A DNA stretch of 64,000 bases from Archangium gephyra (GTDB lineage: Bacteria > Myxococcota > Myxococcia > Myxococcales > Myxococcaceae). The translations under genes and the position numbers were made by a program. Under the pieces are notes generated by a model. It was not told the origin of the DNA. It was given only the letters and a program-made list of their open reading frames with translations, and ran no database searches. This document shows positions 25,649-34,324 of this stretch, one piece after another (within the stretch, counting starts at the first letter, position 1; every line of letters starts with the position of its first letter). The stretch is taken from positions 7,030,501 to 7,094,500 of the forward strand of contig NZ_CP011509.1 of assembly GCF_001027285.1 (NCBI RefSeq). The letters run 5' to 3'.

Positions 25649-25837
25649 TTCGTAGGTGATGCGCAGACCCTGGTGGGTCACCGTGAGGAGTGGACGGCCA
25701 AACCAGCCGCAGTGCTTGCAGACGCCGTGGGTACCGGCTGCCGAGACGCGCACCGGCAGATCCGCGCCACACGAGGGGCAACCCTCGGGCAGCGTGTAGT
25801 CGCGCGTCGGCACCTGGACATGGGATACGTCGGTCAT
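25634..25837 (-). CDS. Small zinc-ribbon protein (67 aa)
   Basis: Starts at the ATG at 25837 (MTDVSHVQVP); upstream extension is GC-rich and not protein-like. Two CxxC pairs (CPSCGADL and CKHCGWFG) 20 residues apart form a classical zinc ribbon, followed by a short strand region (LLTVTHQGLRITYEG). It could bind nucleic acid or a partner protein; nothing more specific can be said. It converges on the ceramidase-family gene with an 11-base overlap, and both stop codons lie in one palindrome. Confidence 0.75.
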   Translation of the reverse strand: MTDVSHVQVPTRDYTLPEGCPSCGADLPVRVSAAGTHGVCKHCGWFGRPLLTVTHQGLRITYEGANA

Positions 25838-26189
25838 TGATCTGAGGTAACGCAGGCCTCGGGCCGCGCAAGCGGGCGCACTGGAGCCCACATCCCTGCT
25901 CCAGCGCTTACACGCGGCTGCTCGACAGCCAGGCGGACAGCCGCTCAAGCGCCAGGCCGCCTCGGTGCTGCCCGTCCAGGGGCAACGCCACCGCCACCGG
26001 AATCATCCAGCAGGCCTCTTGAAAACTTTCGCCAGGACGGGAGTTTCTCGTATTCCCACGTAAACTTCTATCGGCATTGCAATCACTTTCATCCAATACA
26101 TGATGAAGACAGATTGAGCGTGGCCGCCGCGTTGGATCGCGAGTCTGGTTTTATGTCAAAGAATCAGACCCGAATTCGCGAGGTACCTC
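25838..26189. other. ~350-bp intergenic region, no gene seen
   Basis: This separates two divergent genes, so it should contain both promoters. The right half (about 26020-26170) is noticeably richer in A and T than its surroundings, with stretches such as AACTTCTATCGGCATTGCAA. No frame has coding character. Confidence 0.6.
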
Positions 26190-27638
26190 ATGCCTTCCAG
26201 CGCGCGTTGGCTGTTGCTGTTGGTCCCCGGGATGTTGTTCTTCTCCACACTCAGCGGAGCACCCCGTGAAGCCGAGGCCGCCCCGCGCGGCGGTGGAAGT
26301 GTGTGCAAGAGGTGTCCGCCAGACGCCGGTACTCCGGACGCGGGCACCGGCTCGGACGCGGGCACTCCGGATGCGGGCTCGGGCGGCTCCGACGCGGGCA
26401 CCGGCTCGGACGCGGGCACTCCGGATGCGGGGACCGGCTCGGATGGCGGCACGAACCCGCCCACGGGCTGCCTCGGCCAGCCGCTGCTCGAGTCCCTCGG
26501 AAAGGACCACGTGCTCATCGGCGGTCAGACGGACAACTCCGTGGCCGGGCTGGCTCCGTTCGATCTCCGTTACATCTACCTCGCGGGCGGCCTGTTCGAC
26601 AGTGTGGAACCGTGCAACTCGTGCAGCACGAGCTGCTCCTCCGCCGGGCAGTCCTGCTCCAACTGGAATCCCAATGGCTGCGGCTGGTGGGGCTGCTGGC
26701 AGTGGGACCAGTTGGCTCCGGGACAGTACCTGCGTGACTACTTCCAGCAGACGATCAATCTGGGACAGGTCCCGATGATCACCTACTACCAGATGCTCCA
26801 CGCCAGCCGTGTGGCGGAGGGCTCGCCGGAGGTGGCCGCGGCGCAGACCGTCTCCTTGATGCAGCGCTATTACAATGACTGGCGTTTCGTATTGAAGCAG
26901 ATTGGGAATTCCACCGCATTGCTTCACATCGAGCCAGACTTCTGGGCGTATGCGCAGCAGGTGAATCCGAATCCTCACATGATTCCGGCGGCGGTCGCCT
27001 CGGCCAATCCCACGGATTGCGCGAACGTGGAGAACACCATCGCCGGCATGGGCCGCTGCATGATCGCCATGGTCCGCAAGTACGCCCCCAACGCCAAGGT
27101 GGGCCTGCATGCCTCGGCGTGGGCCACGAAGATCGACGCCATGATGAACACGAATCCCGCGCTCGACGTGGAGGGCGAGGCCCGCAAGGTGGCGGACTTC
27201 CTCATGGAGTGTGGGGGTGCCGCCGGGGACTTCGTCGTGGTGGAGACGAGCGACCGCGACGCCCAGTACTACCAGGTGCGTCTGGGGCGGAACAGCTGGT
27301 GGGATACGACCAACACCACGCTCCCGCACTTCCGTCAGGCCTTCCGGTTCGCCAAGGCGCTCTCGGAGCGAATGGGCCGGCCCAACCTCTGGTGGCAGAT
27401 CCCCGTGGGCAACATGTCCATGCCCGGCTACGACCAGCACTGGAAGGACAACCGCCTGGACTACTTCTTCGACCACCCCCAGGAGGTGGCCGCCGCTCAC
27501 GGTATCGGCATGATCTTCGGCGCGGGCGAGCAGACCCAGACGAACCCCGCCACCGACAACGGGCACCTGCTGCTGCGGACGAACAACTACTTCCTCACCG
27601 GTGGGCAGGCCGCCTGCCTCAACGCCAGCATGCCCTGA
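26190..27638 (+). CDS. Secreted protein with SDAG linker and TIM-barrel-like domain (putative glycoside-hydrolase-like)
   Basis: The product is 482 residues. Residues 1-30 are a Sec signal peptide (LLLLVPGMLFF, cleavage near EAEA). A CKRC pair and a repetitive PDAG/SDAG linker (~45-90) of the kind common in myxobacterial surface proteins follow. The ~370-residue domain contains alternating strand/helix elements: HVLIGGQTD, a Cys-rich insert (CNSCSTSCSS), YLRDYFQQ, VPMITYYQML, LLHIEPDFWAY, KVGLHASAW, DFVVVETSDRD, LWWQIPVGN and GIGMIFGAG. The strand-ending acidic residues (HIEPD and VVETSD) resemble the acid/base and nucleophile positions of clan-A glycoside hydrolases. The family is not certain and the substrate is unknown. 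It stands alone, divergent from the zinc-ribbon gene. Confidence 0.75.
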   Translation: MPSSARWLLLLVPGMLFFSTLSGAPREAEAAPRGGGSVCKRCPPDAGTPDAGTGSDAGTPDAGSGGSDAGTGSDAGTPDAGTGSDGGTNPPTGCLGQPLLESLGKDHVLIGGQTDNSVAGLAPFDLRYIYLAGGLFDSVEPCNSCSTSCSSAGQSCSNWNPNGCGWWGCWQWDQLAPGQYLRDYFQQTINLGQVPMITYYQMLHASRVAEGSPEVAAAQTVSLMQRYYNDWRFVLKQIGNSTALLHIEPDFWAYAQQVNPNPHMIPAAVASANPTDCANVENTIAGMGRCMIAMVRKYAPNAKVGLHASAWATKIDAMMNTNPALDVEGEARKVADFLMECGGAAGDFVVVETSDRDAQYYQVRLGRNSWWDTTNTTLPHFRQAFRFAKALSERMGRPNLWWQIPVGNMSMPGYDQHWKDNRLDYFFDHPQEVAAAHGIGMIFGAGEQTQTNPATDNGHLLLRTNNYFLTGGQAACLNASMP

Positions 27639-27728
27639 GCGAGGCCGTGGGCCCGGCGGGCGTCAGGGGTGCGATCCTGACGCTCGCGCTTGACATCGGC
27701 TCGCGGTCCGGGCGTGGGTAGGAGCCGC

Positions 27729-27923
27729 ATGGATGAGACTCCGCCCTCCCCGCTGCCCTTCCCGACGAGCCTCTGTCACCGCTGCGCGGCACCGCCGAAG
27801 TACGTGAGGACGAAGACGTCCACGTTCATCCTCTGCCCGCTGCTGCCGCAGAAGTACGCGCCCCAACCGGTGCTCCAGTGCCCCCTCTTCCGGCCCAGGT
27901 CTCCGGAGCCGGAAGCGAAGTAG
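27729..27923 (+). CDS. Small Cys-containing conserved-type protein (64 aa)
   Basis: The ATG at 27729 gives MDETPPSPLPFP. The core CHRCAAPPKYVRTKTSTFIL with following CPLLPQKY and CPLFRPR has four cysteines (CxxC, then two Cys-Pro), suggesting a small zinc-binding or redox protein. I recall near-identical short proteins in other myxobacteria, but no function. A start at 27690 is possible but adds only GC-rich, unlikely residues. It ends 15 bases before the convergent macro/TIR-like gene. Confidence 0.6.
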   Translation: MDETPPSPLPFPTSLCHRCAAPPKYVRTKTSTFILCPLLPQKYAPQPVLQCPLFRPRSPEPEAK

Positions 27924-27938
27924 GGACACCCGGCGTGC

Positions 27939-28934
27939 TCAGCCCAGGTGCTGCAGCTCGCGCGAGAGCAGGGTCTCCAGGTCCCGGATGTTGCGGTACA
28001 CGAGGCAGCGGTGGCCCGCGACGTCGAACTTGAGCTCCTTGAGGTCGCGGACGAGCAGGATGGTGGGCCGTCCCCTGCCCCACGCGTAGCCGACCTCCAG
28101 GTACACGTTCGGGTTGGCCATGGAGAGGTCCGCGATGACGACCTTCGCGGTGTCGATTCGCTCCTTGATGCGCTGGATGATGGCGCCCTCGAACACGGCC
28201 TGATCCACGCGCTCGCACAGGAGCCCCGCGCCCTTCACGGGGCCCAGGATGCCGTAGTGGTAGACGTCCTCCATCTCGGCGGCGAAGGGCATGGCGACGA
28301 AGGCGTGGGGCTTGGCCAGTGACTGCGCCCCGGCCGTGGCCATGGGCGGCGCCTGGACGTGCTGGCTCATGCGCTTGACGCGGAAGCCCCAGCCGCTCGT
28401 CAGGGGCTCCACCCCCGGGCTCTTCCCGAGTCCCCGCTCCAGCGCCGTGCGCAGCCGCTCCGCGCGCTTCTGCTGCAGCTCCACCACGGTGATGCGCTCC
28501 AGCCCCTGCGGCCCGGCGCCCCGCGTGAAGGCCTCGACGAGGCCTCCGACGAGCGCGAGCGCCGCCTCGTCCTCGTCCAGGCCGTAGTTGGGACCGTGCA
28601 CCGTGCAGGCGATGTGGCGGAGGTCCGAGCGCGACTCGAGCGCCTTGAGCGCCCGGGCCGCGAACTGGCGGATCTCGTGGTAGCCGAACTTCCCCAGCTT
28701 CACGGTGCCGAGGAAGAGGGCCAGGGGCGCGCCGATGGCGCCCCGCGTCTCGATGAAGACGTGATCCCCGATGGGCACCGAGAAGCTCGCCATCGGGATG
28801 CCCACCTGCACGAGCCGCGAGGCCACGGCCTGATCCGCGCCGTAGAAGCTCTGGGCGTGCTTGAGCAGCACCACGTCCGCGCGCGTGTCGGTGATGTTTC
28901 CGGCTTCCAGGACGACTTCGAGGGCAGCGCTCAT
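27939..28934 (-). CDS. Macro-like (M17-N-type) domain fused to TIR-like/nucleoside-deoxyribosyltransferase-like domain
   Basis: The product is 331 residues from the ATG at 28934. Residues 1-180 resemble the macro-fold N-domain of M17 leucyl aminopeptidases (LEVVLEAGNITDTRADVVLL, later GIPMASFSVPIGDHVF and HIACTVHGPNYGLD), without the peptidase domain. Residues ~205-331 have the signature of the TIR-like/deoxyribosyltransferase-like superfamily: HAFVAMPFAAEMEDVYHYGI, a GLLCERVD strand, IIQRIKERIDTAKVVIADLS and NPNVYLEVGYAWG with its candidate catalytic Glu, then ILLVRD. Such domains occur as NAD- or nucleotide-cleaving effectors and as sensors in bacterial immunity. Pairing with a macro-like nucleotide-binding fold suggests ADP-ribose or nucleotide signalling; this is inference. 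The much longer open frame upstream (to 31376) is antisense to two other genes. Confidence 0.75.
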   Translation of the reverse strand: MSAALEVVLEAGNITDTRADVVLLKHAQSFYGADQAVASRLVQVGIPMASFSVPIGDHVFIETRGAIGAPLALFLGTVKLGKFGYHEIRQFAARALKALESRSDLRHIACTVHGPNYGLDEDEAALALVGGLVEAFTRGAGPQGLERITVVELQQKRAERLRTALERGLGKSPGVEPLTSGWGFRVKRMSQHVQAPPMATAGAQSLAKPHAFVAMPFAAEMEDVYHYGILGPVKGAGLLCERVDQAVFEGAIIQRIKERIDTAKVVIADLSMANPNVYLEVGYAWGRGRPTILLVRDLKELKFDVAGHRCLVYRNIRDLETLLSRELQHLG

Positions 28935-29002
28935 CGGCGGGGACTGTCGCACGGAGGGGGCGGGCCCGTCACCGGGGTCCGCGCGGTGGAAACGGCTCCG
29001 AG

Positions 29003-30076
29003 CTACGCCGGAGCGACCTCGACCGCGCCTCCCGGCTCCACCGTCACGCGCACGGGCAGGAAGCGCTCGATGAGCCACGCATGCGTGGTGAGGTGATCCG
29101 TCACCCGCGCCGTCGTGTAGCGCGTCGTCCCCGGAGAGGAAGGGCCCAGCCGGCCCGCCGCCAGCAGCGCCGCGGGCAGGAGGATCTGATCCGCGAGGTG
29201 TTCGTCCAGCGCGCCCCCACTCTCCATGAAGCGCGCCACCTCTTCCGCCGCCTCGCGCCCCACGTCCTCCGCCGGACGCCCCCGCTTCCCCAGGGCCGTG
29301 AAGCCGGCGATGGTGTGCTCGAACTGCGCCAGGATGAACGTCACCGTGCCCACCGAGTGCGTCACCGGCAGCGGCCGGTTCTCCGCGTGGCTGTAGATAC
29401 CCCGCTCGCGCAGTGCCGCCACCGCCTCCTTGGACTGCCGCTCCGCGATGCCGAACGGCAGCCCGCCCACGAACGAGCCCACCGCGATGTCTCGCAGCGT
29501 CCCGCGTGCCGGTAGCTCCACCCGGCTGGGCGGATCTCGCACCGGCTCCACCTCGGCGATGAACTCTCCCGCCCCCTGTGGGTAGAAGCCCGCGTGCACC
29601 AGGCGCAGCGAGGCGTTCAGCCCGTAGGCCTTCGCCACCGGCAGCCACACGCCCACCACGTAGTGGTAGCTGGGGCTGTGCGGCAGGTGCGTCCCGCCGC
29701 GCAGGGTGAGCGAGCCGCCCCCCGCCAGCGCCAGCGGATAGAAGAGGCACTGGAAGAGCAGCGGCGTGCTGCCCGCCGTGCCCACCTCCAGCACGTAGTC
29801 GCCCGGGCGTACCGGTGCTGGCTCGAAGCGCAGCTCCGAGGCTCCCACCGCCGCGCCCTCGCTCTGGCCCCCGCTGATGGCCTCGGCGCCCCGCACGCAG
29901 GCGAGGTGCTGCGGCCTCAACCCCGGCGGCTGGCGGTTGGCCCTCACGTTCTTCATGTGGAAGGGCCTCCCGGTGATGAGCGACAGCGAGAGCGCCGAGC
30001 GGAGGATCTGCCCTCCTCCCTCGCCCTCGCTTCCGTCGAGCTCCACCGGTCCGTCGTGGCGGTCGGTGCCTGCCAT
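29003..30076 (-). CDS. rtcA: RNA 3'-terminal phosphate cyclase
   Basis: The product is 357 residues, starting at the ATG at 30076 (MAGTDRHDG), preceded by GGAGGGGAG; a GTG seven codons earlier is possible. The enzyme uses ATP to convert an RNA 3'-phosphate to a 2',3'-cyclic phosphate through an adenylated His. Diagnostic segments are DGSEGEGGGQILRSALSLS near the N-terminus, RANRQPPGLRPQHLACV, GGGSLTLRGGTHLPHSPS, FYPQGAGEF, and the C-terminal LADQILLPAAL followed by VTDHLTTHAWLIERFL, which holds the expected catalytic His. Length is normal (340-360). No RtcB ligase is nearby, so the usual repair pair is not an operon here. Divergent from the SLC13-like permease gene at ~60 bases. Confidence 0.93.
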   Translation of the reverse strand: MAGTDRHDGPVELDGSEGEGGGQILRSALSLSLITGRPFHMKNVRANRQPPGLRPQHLACVRGAEAISGGQSEGAAVGASELRFEPAPVRPGDYVLEVGTAGSTPLLFQCLFYPLALAGGGSLTLRGGTHLPHSPSYHYVVGVWLPVAKAYGLNASLRLVHAGFYPQGAGEFIAEVEPVRDPPSRVELPARGTLRDIAVGSFVGGLPFGIAERQSKEAVAALRERGIYSHAENRPLPVTHSVGTVTFILAQFEHTIAGFTALGKRGRPAEDVGREAAEEVARFMESGGALDEHLADQILLPAALLAAGRLGPSSPGTTRYTTARVTDHLTTHAWLIERFLPVRVTVEPGGAVEVAPA

Positions 30077-30137
30077 CTCCCCTCCGGGAAAGTCCACCGC
30101 AGCCTAGCAGAAGGCTTTCGGTTACTGTCCGCCCGCC

Positions 30138-31388
30138 TTGGCCCTCGCCATCTTCCTGTTCACCTACGTCTTCATCGCCGGTATCCGCCTCCCCTTTCCC
30201 AGGCTGGATCGCCCCGGAGGCGCGCTCGTGGGCGCCGTCCTCATGGTGGTGGCCGGTGTCGTCGCCCCCTCCGAGGTCTTCAACTACAGCTCGGACCCCG
30301 CCCGGCACGCCGTGGACATGGACACGCTCGTGCTCCTGCTGGGGATGATGCTGATCGCGGACTACCTCTCGCAGGCCGCCTTCTTCCGCGCGGCGGGTGC
30401 CTGGGCGCTGCGCAAGGCCCATACGCCCCGGCTGCTCCTCGTGGCCGTGGCCTGCACCAGTGCGTTCCTGTCCGCCTTCCTCGTCAACGACACCATCTGT
30501 CTGATGCTCACCCCGCTGGTGCTGGTGGTCGTCGAGGACGCGCGGCTCCCCCCCATCCCGTACCTGCTGGCCGTCTGCATGGCCTCCAACGCGGGCTCGG
30601 TGGCCACCTTCACCGGCAACCCCCAGAACATGCTCATCCAGGGCGCCTCCGGGCTGCCCTATGCGCAGTTCGTGGCCTACATGGCGCTGCCGGCCGTGCT
30701 CTCCACCGGCGTGGTCATCGGGGGGCTCCTCTTCGTCTTCCGCAAGCAGCTCTCCCACGAGCGCTTCGACACGCACCCGCCTCCGCCTCCGGTGGATCGG
30801 CCGCTGCTCGGGCTCACGCTCGCCACGCTCGTGGGGGTGGTCGCCGCCTTCTTCATCGGCCTGCCCATGAGCTGGAGCGCCCTGGCCGGCGCCGCGGTGG
30901 TGATGACGCTCTCGCGCCGCGCCCCGCCCCGCCAGGCCATCGAGCGCGTGGACTACGTCCTGCTGCTCTTCTTCGCCTGCCTCTTCGTGGTCGTCTACGG
31001 CGTCAACAAGGCCGGCTGGGCGGATGACATCTACCGCGTCTTCTCGCCCTTCATGTCCGGGCCGCCCTGGCGCGAGACGCTCGGCTTCGCGGGGCTGACG
31101 CTCGTGGCCTCCAACCTCTTCAGCAACGTGCCCTTCGTCATGCTGGCGCGCGCCTGGGTGCCCACGCTGCATGATCCCGTGCTGGGCTGGCACGTGCTGG
31201 CGCTCGGCTCCACCCTGGCCGGCAACCTCACCCTGGTGGGCAGCGTGGCCAACCTGATCGTCTTCGAGGCCGCGCGCGGCAAGGCCGAGCTCAGCTTCCT
31301 CGGCTACCTGCGCGTGGGCATTCCCATCACGCTTGTCAGCTTCGTGCTGGGGCTCGCGGTGCTCCTCGCGGAGCACGCGCTGTTCTGA
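30138..31388 (+). CDS. SLC13/ArsB-NhaD-type membrane permease
   Basis: The product is 416 residues with 10-12 hydrophobic helices. It starts at a TTG at 30138; I see no better ATG. The hallmark FTGNPQNMLIQ loop and the earlier FLVNDTICLMLTP re-entrant segment are characteristic of the ion-transporter superfamily (ArsB, NhaD, CitM and DASS relatives), and the second half repeats the pattern (NLFSNVPFVML, GSTLAGNLTLVGSVAN). Members move Na+, arsenite or di/tricarboxylates; the substrate cannot be told from sequence. It is followed by a REP-like inverted repeat at 31391, which probably ends the transcript. Confidence 0.88.
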   Translation: MALAIFLFTYVFIAGIRLPFPRLDRPGGALVGAVLMVVAGVVAPSEVFNYSSDPARHAVDMDTLVLLLGMMLIADYLSQAAFFRAAGAWALRKAHTPRLLLVAVACTSAFLSAFLVNDTICLMLTPLVLVVVEDARLPPIPYLLAVCMASNAGSVATFTGNPQNMLIQGASGLPYAQFVAYMALPAVLSTGVVIGGLLFVFRKQLSHERFDTHPPPPPVDRPLLGLTLATLVGVVAAFFIGLPMSWSALAGAAVVMTLSRRAPPRQAIERVDYVLLLFFACLFVVVYGVNKAGWADDIYRVFSPFMSGPPWRETLGFAGLTLVASNLFSNVPFVMLARAWVPTLHDPVLGWHVLALGSTLAGNLTLVGSVANLIVFEAARGKAELSFLGYLRVGIPITLVSFVLGLAVLLAEHALF

Positions 31389-31390
31389 AG

Positions 31391-31530
31391 TTCCCCTCTC
31401 CCCTCGGGAGAGGGACGGGGTGAGGGTGTCGAGGTTCCCGGGTTGAACCCACTGCCCACACCGCGGACCACGGATTGAAGAACAGGCTCGGGCACCCTCA
31501 CCCTGACCCTCTCCCGGAGGGCGAGGGGAG
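31391..31530. repeat. Inverted pair of REP-like GC palindromes (dispersed family)
   Basis: The element reads CCCTCTCCCCTCGGGAGAGG and continues into a GGGTGAGGGTG tail (31391-31428); an inverted copy ending GCGAGGGGAG lies at 31493-31530. A third copy is at 43076-43112. Each unit has a 7-8 bp stem, and the pair could fold into a large cruciform. This looks like an intergenic REP/terminator-type repeat. Confidence 0.85.
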
Positions 31531-31540
31531 GTCTTCGCTC

Positions 31541-31560
31541 ACTTCACTTCACTTCACTTC
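31541..31560. repeat. ACTTC pentamer tandem repeat (four copies)
   Basis: Four perfect ACTTC units, flanked by partial units, lie 15-40 bases beyond the stop codon of the lipoprotein gene at 31578. The spacer is short and non-coding. Its length may vary between strains by slippage. Confidence 0.9.
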
Positions 31561-31577
31561 ACTGAATGGATGAATGG

Positions 31578-32393
31578 TCAGGGATCCGGATCCGGCAGCT
31601 CGCCGGGCCCCAGATCGGGCTCGGGGGGCTTCGGAGGCGCTGGCAGCTCGCGGCCCGTGGTGTGCGAACTGTCCCCCTCGGGCGGCGGCGCTCCCGGCTT
31701 GCGATCCGGCGGGCGCAGCTCCTCGGCGAACTGCGCGGCGACCACGTCCAGCATCGCCGTCAGCTCCTGGCGGAACAGCGAGGGATCCTTCCCCACCTTG
31801 AAGGGATCCAGGTGCTCGGCGCCCTCGGTCACCCGGTCCACCTGGAAGGGACGGCGCCAGAGCTCCGCGCGCCCGTTGATCTTGAACATGCGCGCGTAGC
31901 CTCGCATGTACGCGCCCGCGCGCCCCTTGTCGCTGCGCATGCCGTAGTCCTGGATGACGAACTCCACCACCGAGTCCGCTCCCAGCCGCGTCAGCAAGTC
32001 GTAGTCCGGGGCGTTCGCCGGCACCTCCTCCACCAGGAAGCTCTCCAGGATCGTCGCCACCCGCGCCGGATCCAACGCGTCCACCCACGGCCGCTCCTCG
32101 GGGAGCTGCCGGAACGTATTCACCCGCAGGCGCTCGGACACCTCGAAGCGCGTCACCGCCGCGGTCAGCTTCGCCTGCAGCCGGCGATCCGCCTCCTTGG
32201 GCTCCAGCTTCTTGAGCTTGTCCTTGTAGGCGCTGTCCTCCCGGAACACGAGGCTGTGCGGGCCCGCCTCGAGCTCGATCCGGGAGATGAACGCGGGCCG
32301 CGTCACTCGATCCAGATCCGCGCCCGCGAGCCGCTGCGAAGCACAACCCCCAGTAAGAAGCACCACCAATGCGAGGAATGAGATTCGCCCCAT
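31578..32393 (-). CDS. Lipoprotein of unknown function
   Basis: The product is 271 residues starting MGRISFLALV at 32393, with GAGGA just upstream. Lipobox LTGGC places the lipid-modified Cys at residue 17. The central part (about 40-210) alternates charged helices and strands (ELEAGPHSLVFRED, ADSVVEFVIQDYGMRS, YARMFKINGRAELW), and the last 40 residues are Pro-rich (PPKPPEPDLGPG). A conserved-looking SVVEFVIQDYG block suggests a small alpha/beta lipoprotein of the type seen near envelope-assembly genes. The family is not recognised. It is followed on the left by the REP-like pair, and the gene upstream (at 32476) is on the same strand, 82 bases away. Confidence 0.75.
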   Translation of the reverse strand: MGRISFLALVVLLTGGCASQRLAGADLDRVTRPAFISRIELEAGPHSLVFREDSAYKDKLKKLEPKEADRRLQAKLTAAVTRFEVSERLRVNTFRQLPEERPWVDALDPARVATILESFLVEEVPANAPDYDLLTRLGADSVVEFVIQDYGMRSDKGRAGAYMRGYARMFKINGRAELWRRPFQVDRVTEGAEHLDPFKVGKDPSLFRQELTAMLDVVAAQFAEELRPPDRKPGAPPPEGDSSHTTGRELPAPPKPPEPDLGPGELPDPDP

Positions 32394-32475
32394 TCCTCAC
32401 ACATACAGCATTTTTCCGCTTCCACCCAACGCACGGCGTCAAGGGGCGGACACTCTCTCCCAGGGGGAGCAGGCT

Positions 32476-34323
32476 TCAGAACAGCAGCAGCTCCTCGTGG
32501 GGCTCCAGCGTCTCACCGGTGACGTTGGTATGCCCTCCAAGGAGGGTCTCGTTGCTGCGCTGGCGGGCCTCGGACAGCTCGGAGACGAGGGCGAGGATCT
32601 GCGGATGGGTGAGGATGAGGGTGTCGAAGTCCTCACGGGGCAGCCGCAGCAGCGAGGTGTTGCGGGCGGCCGTCACGGTGGCGTTGGCGGGCGTCCTCTG
32701 CAGCAGGGACATCTCGCCGAACAGCTCGCCCTCGCGCAGCCGGGCCAGGGGTTGCTCGCCCTTGGAGACGGCCACCTCGCCGGAGAGCACCACGTAGAGG
32801 CCGTCCACCTGGTGGCCCTCGTGGATGATGGTGTCGCCCCGGCGCACCTCGCGGGCCCGGAAGCGCTCCACCAGCTCGCGCCGATCCTTGCGGCCGAAGG
32901 GCTGGAAGAGCGCCGAGGTGTTCACCACGTCCGACAGCAGCCGCTGCCGGCAGAAGCGCCGCAGCGCCCGGGCCACCTGGGGGTAGCTGCGCGAGAGGCC
33001 CGCGAGCACCGGCGCGGAGATCTCCAGCACCTGCGTCTCCTCGGAGGCGCTCACCACCGAGGCCGAGCGCGGCGCGCCCGACAGCAGCGCCATCTCGCCG
33101 AAGAAGGCACCCTCGCCCAGCTGGGCCAGCTCGCGCTGCTCGGCACCGGTCTGGCGCACGATGCGCACGCGGCCCGCGCAGATGACGTAGAAGGCATCGC
33201 CCTTGGTGCCCTGCTCGATGATGCGTCCGCCCTCGGGGAAGCGGCGCAGCGGGCAGCGCTCGAACAGCGCGATGAAGGCGTCGCGCGGCAGGTCCGAGAA
33301 GAGCGGAATCTTCGGCAGCGCCTCGTCCTGGGGGGCCGCCTCGGCGATGGGCTCCTCGGCCTCCGGCGAGCCTGGCTCCTCCACCGCGGGGGCGGACGAC
33401 ACGGGCTCCGCGTGCTGTTCCGCGCCCGCGAGTGCCGCCAGCTCCACCGCGTGCAGCAGCGAGTCCGCCTGGACGGCGAGCTCCGTGAAAGGCGTGCTAC
33501 CCGGCACCGGAGGCTGGAAGTCCACGCCGTCCTCGGGCGTGAAGCGCTCGAGGCGCGGCGAGGCGGGCCCCACCGCCGCCACCCGCAGGGGCTGGGGCGG
33601 AGGCTGGGGAGCGGAAGGCGCGGGGGGTGGCTCCGTCTCCGTCACGGCCGGGCGGAGGTCGCTCGAACGGCGGCGCAGCCCTGGAGGCCCGGACTTCGCC
33701 ACGGCGGCCTGGACGGGTGAGGCCTCGGGGCTCCCCTTCTCCGCGTCGCTGAGATCCAGCTCCACCTCGATGTCGGCCGAGGGCGCGGCGGGAGGCTCGG
33801 CACCTGCCTCCTCGAGATCCAGCTCCACCTCGAGCCCCGACAGGGACGAGGCGATCCCGGGCTCGGGCCCGGCGTCCTCGACGGGCGCCTCCGGGGCCAG
33901 GGCCTCGTCGATGTCCGGCGGCAGCTCGATGAAGAACGCGGACTGCTTGACCACCGGGGGCGCTTCCAGGGGCTTGGGCGTCACCGCGCGAGCCGCGCCT
34001 CCCGGTCCGCCCCGGCGGGCGTAGAGGTTGGCGAGCATCTGCTGCACGCCCTGGTGCGACGCATCCAGCTCCAGGATGAGCTTGCTGGCGGCGATGGCGC
34101 GCGGGAGGAAGCCCTCCCGGGCGAAACCCTCGGCGGCGGCCTGGTAGGCGGAGATGGCGCGGGCGTTGTTGCCCACCTTCACCCAGGCATCTCCCAGCCG
34201 CACGCGCGTCTGGTAGTCCTTCGGATCCAGCTGACAGTATTCCTCGAAGAGCTCGGCGGCCCGGGCAAAGCGTCCCTTGGTGAGGGCTTCGTTGGCTTTG
34301 TCCCTGAGCTGCCGTGGCTCCAT
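32476..34323 (-). CDS. TPR plus two cyclic-nucleotide-binding-domain sensor protein
   Basis: The product is 615 residues. Residues 1-115 are three TPR-like helix pairs (ALTKGRFARAAELFEEYCQL, AWVKVGNNARAISAYQAA). A disordered Pro/Glu-rich middle (~120-310) contains repeated acidic patches (EVELDLSDAE). Two cNMP-binding (CRP-type) domains follow at ~335-460 and ~470-600, each with the phosphate-binding cassette pattern GEGAFFGEMALLSGAPRSAS and LREGELFGEMSLLQRTPANA. The key Arg of the cassette is present in the first (PRSAS) but replaced by Asn in the second (PANAT), so only one may bind cAMP/cGMP tightly. No DNA-binding helix-turn-helix is present, so it acts through protein contacts. Just one base separates it from the upstream HEAT-repeat gene, so the two are coupled. 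Confidence 0.88.
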   Translation of the reverse strand: MEPRQLRDKANEALTKGRFARAAELFEEYCQLDPKDYQTRVRLGDAWVKVGNNARAISAYQAAAEGFAREGFLPRAIAASKLILELDASHQGVQQMLANLYARRGGPGGAARAVTPKPLEAPPVVKQSAFFIELPPDIDEALAPEAPVEDAGPEPGIASSLSGLEVELDLEEAGAEPPAAPSADIEVELDLSDAEKGSPEASPVQAAVAKSGPPGLRRRSSDLRPAVTETEPPPAPSAPQPPPQPLRVAAVGPASPRLERFTPEDGVDFQPPVPGSTPFTELAVQADSLLHAVELAALAGAEQHAEPVSSAPAVEEPGSPEAEEPIAEAAPQDEALPKIPLFSDLPRDAFIALFERCPLRRFPEGGRIIEQGTKGDAFYVICAGRVRIVRQTGAEQRELAQLGEGAFFGEMALLSGAPRSASVVSASEETQVLEISAPVLAGLSRSYPQVARALRRFCRQRLLSDVVNTSALFQPFGRKDRRELVERFRAREVRRGDTIIHEGHQVDGLYVVLSGEVAVSKGEQPLARLREGELFGEMSLLQRTPANATVTAARNTSLLRLPREDFDTLILTHPQILALVSELSEARQRSNETLLGGHTNVTGETLEPHEELLLF

Positions 34324-34324
34324 G

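Noticed and set aside
28935-31376. N-terminal extension of the macro/TIR-like frame (to 1145 codons)
   Set aside because: It runs antisense through rtcA coding and the permease gene and is low-complexity; the ATG at 28934 begins the recognisable domain.
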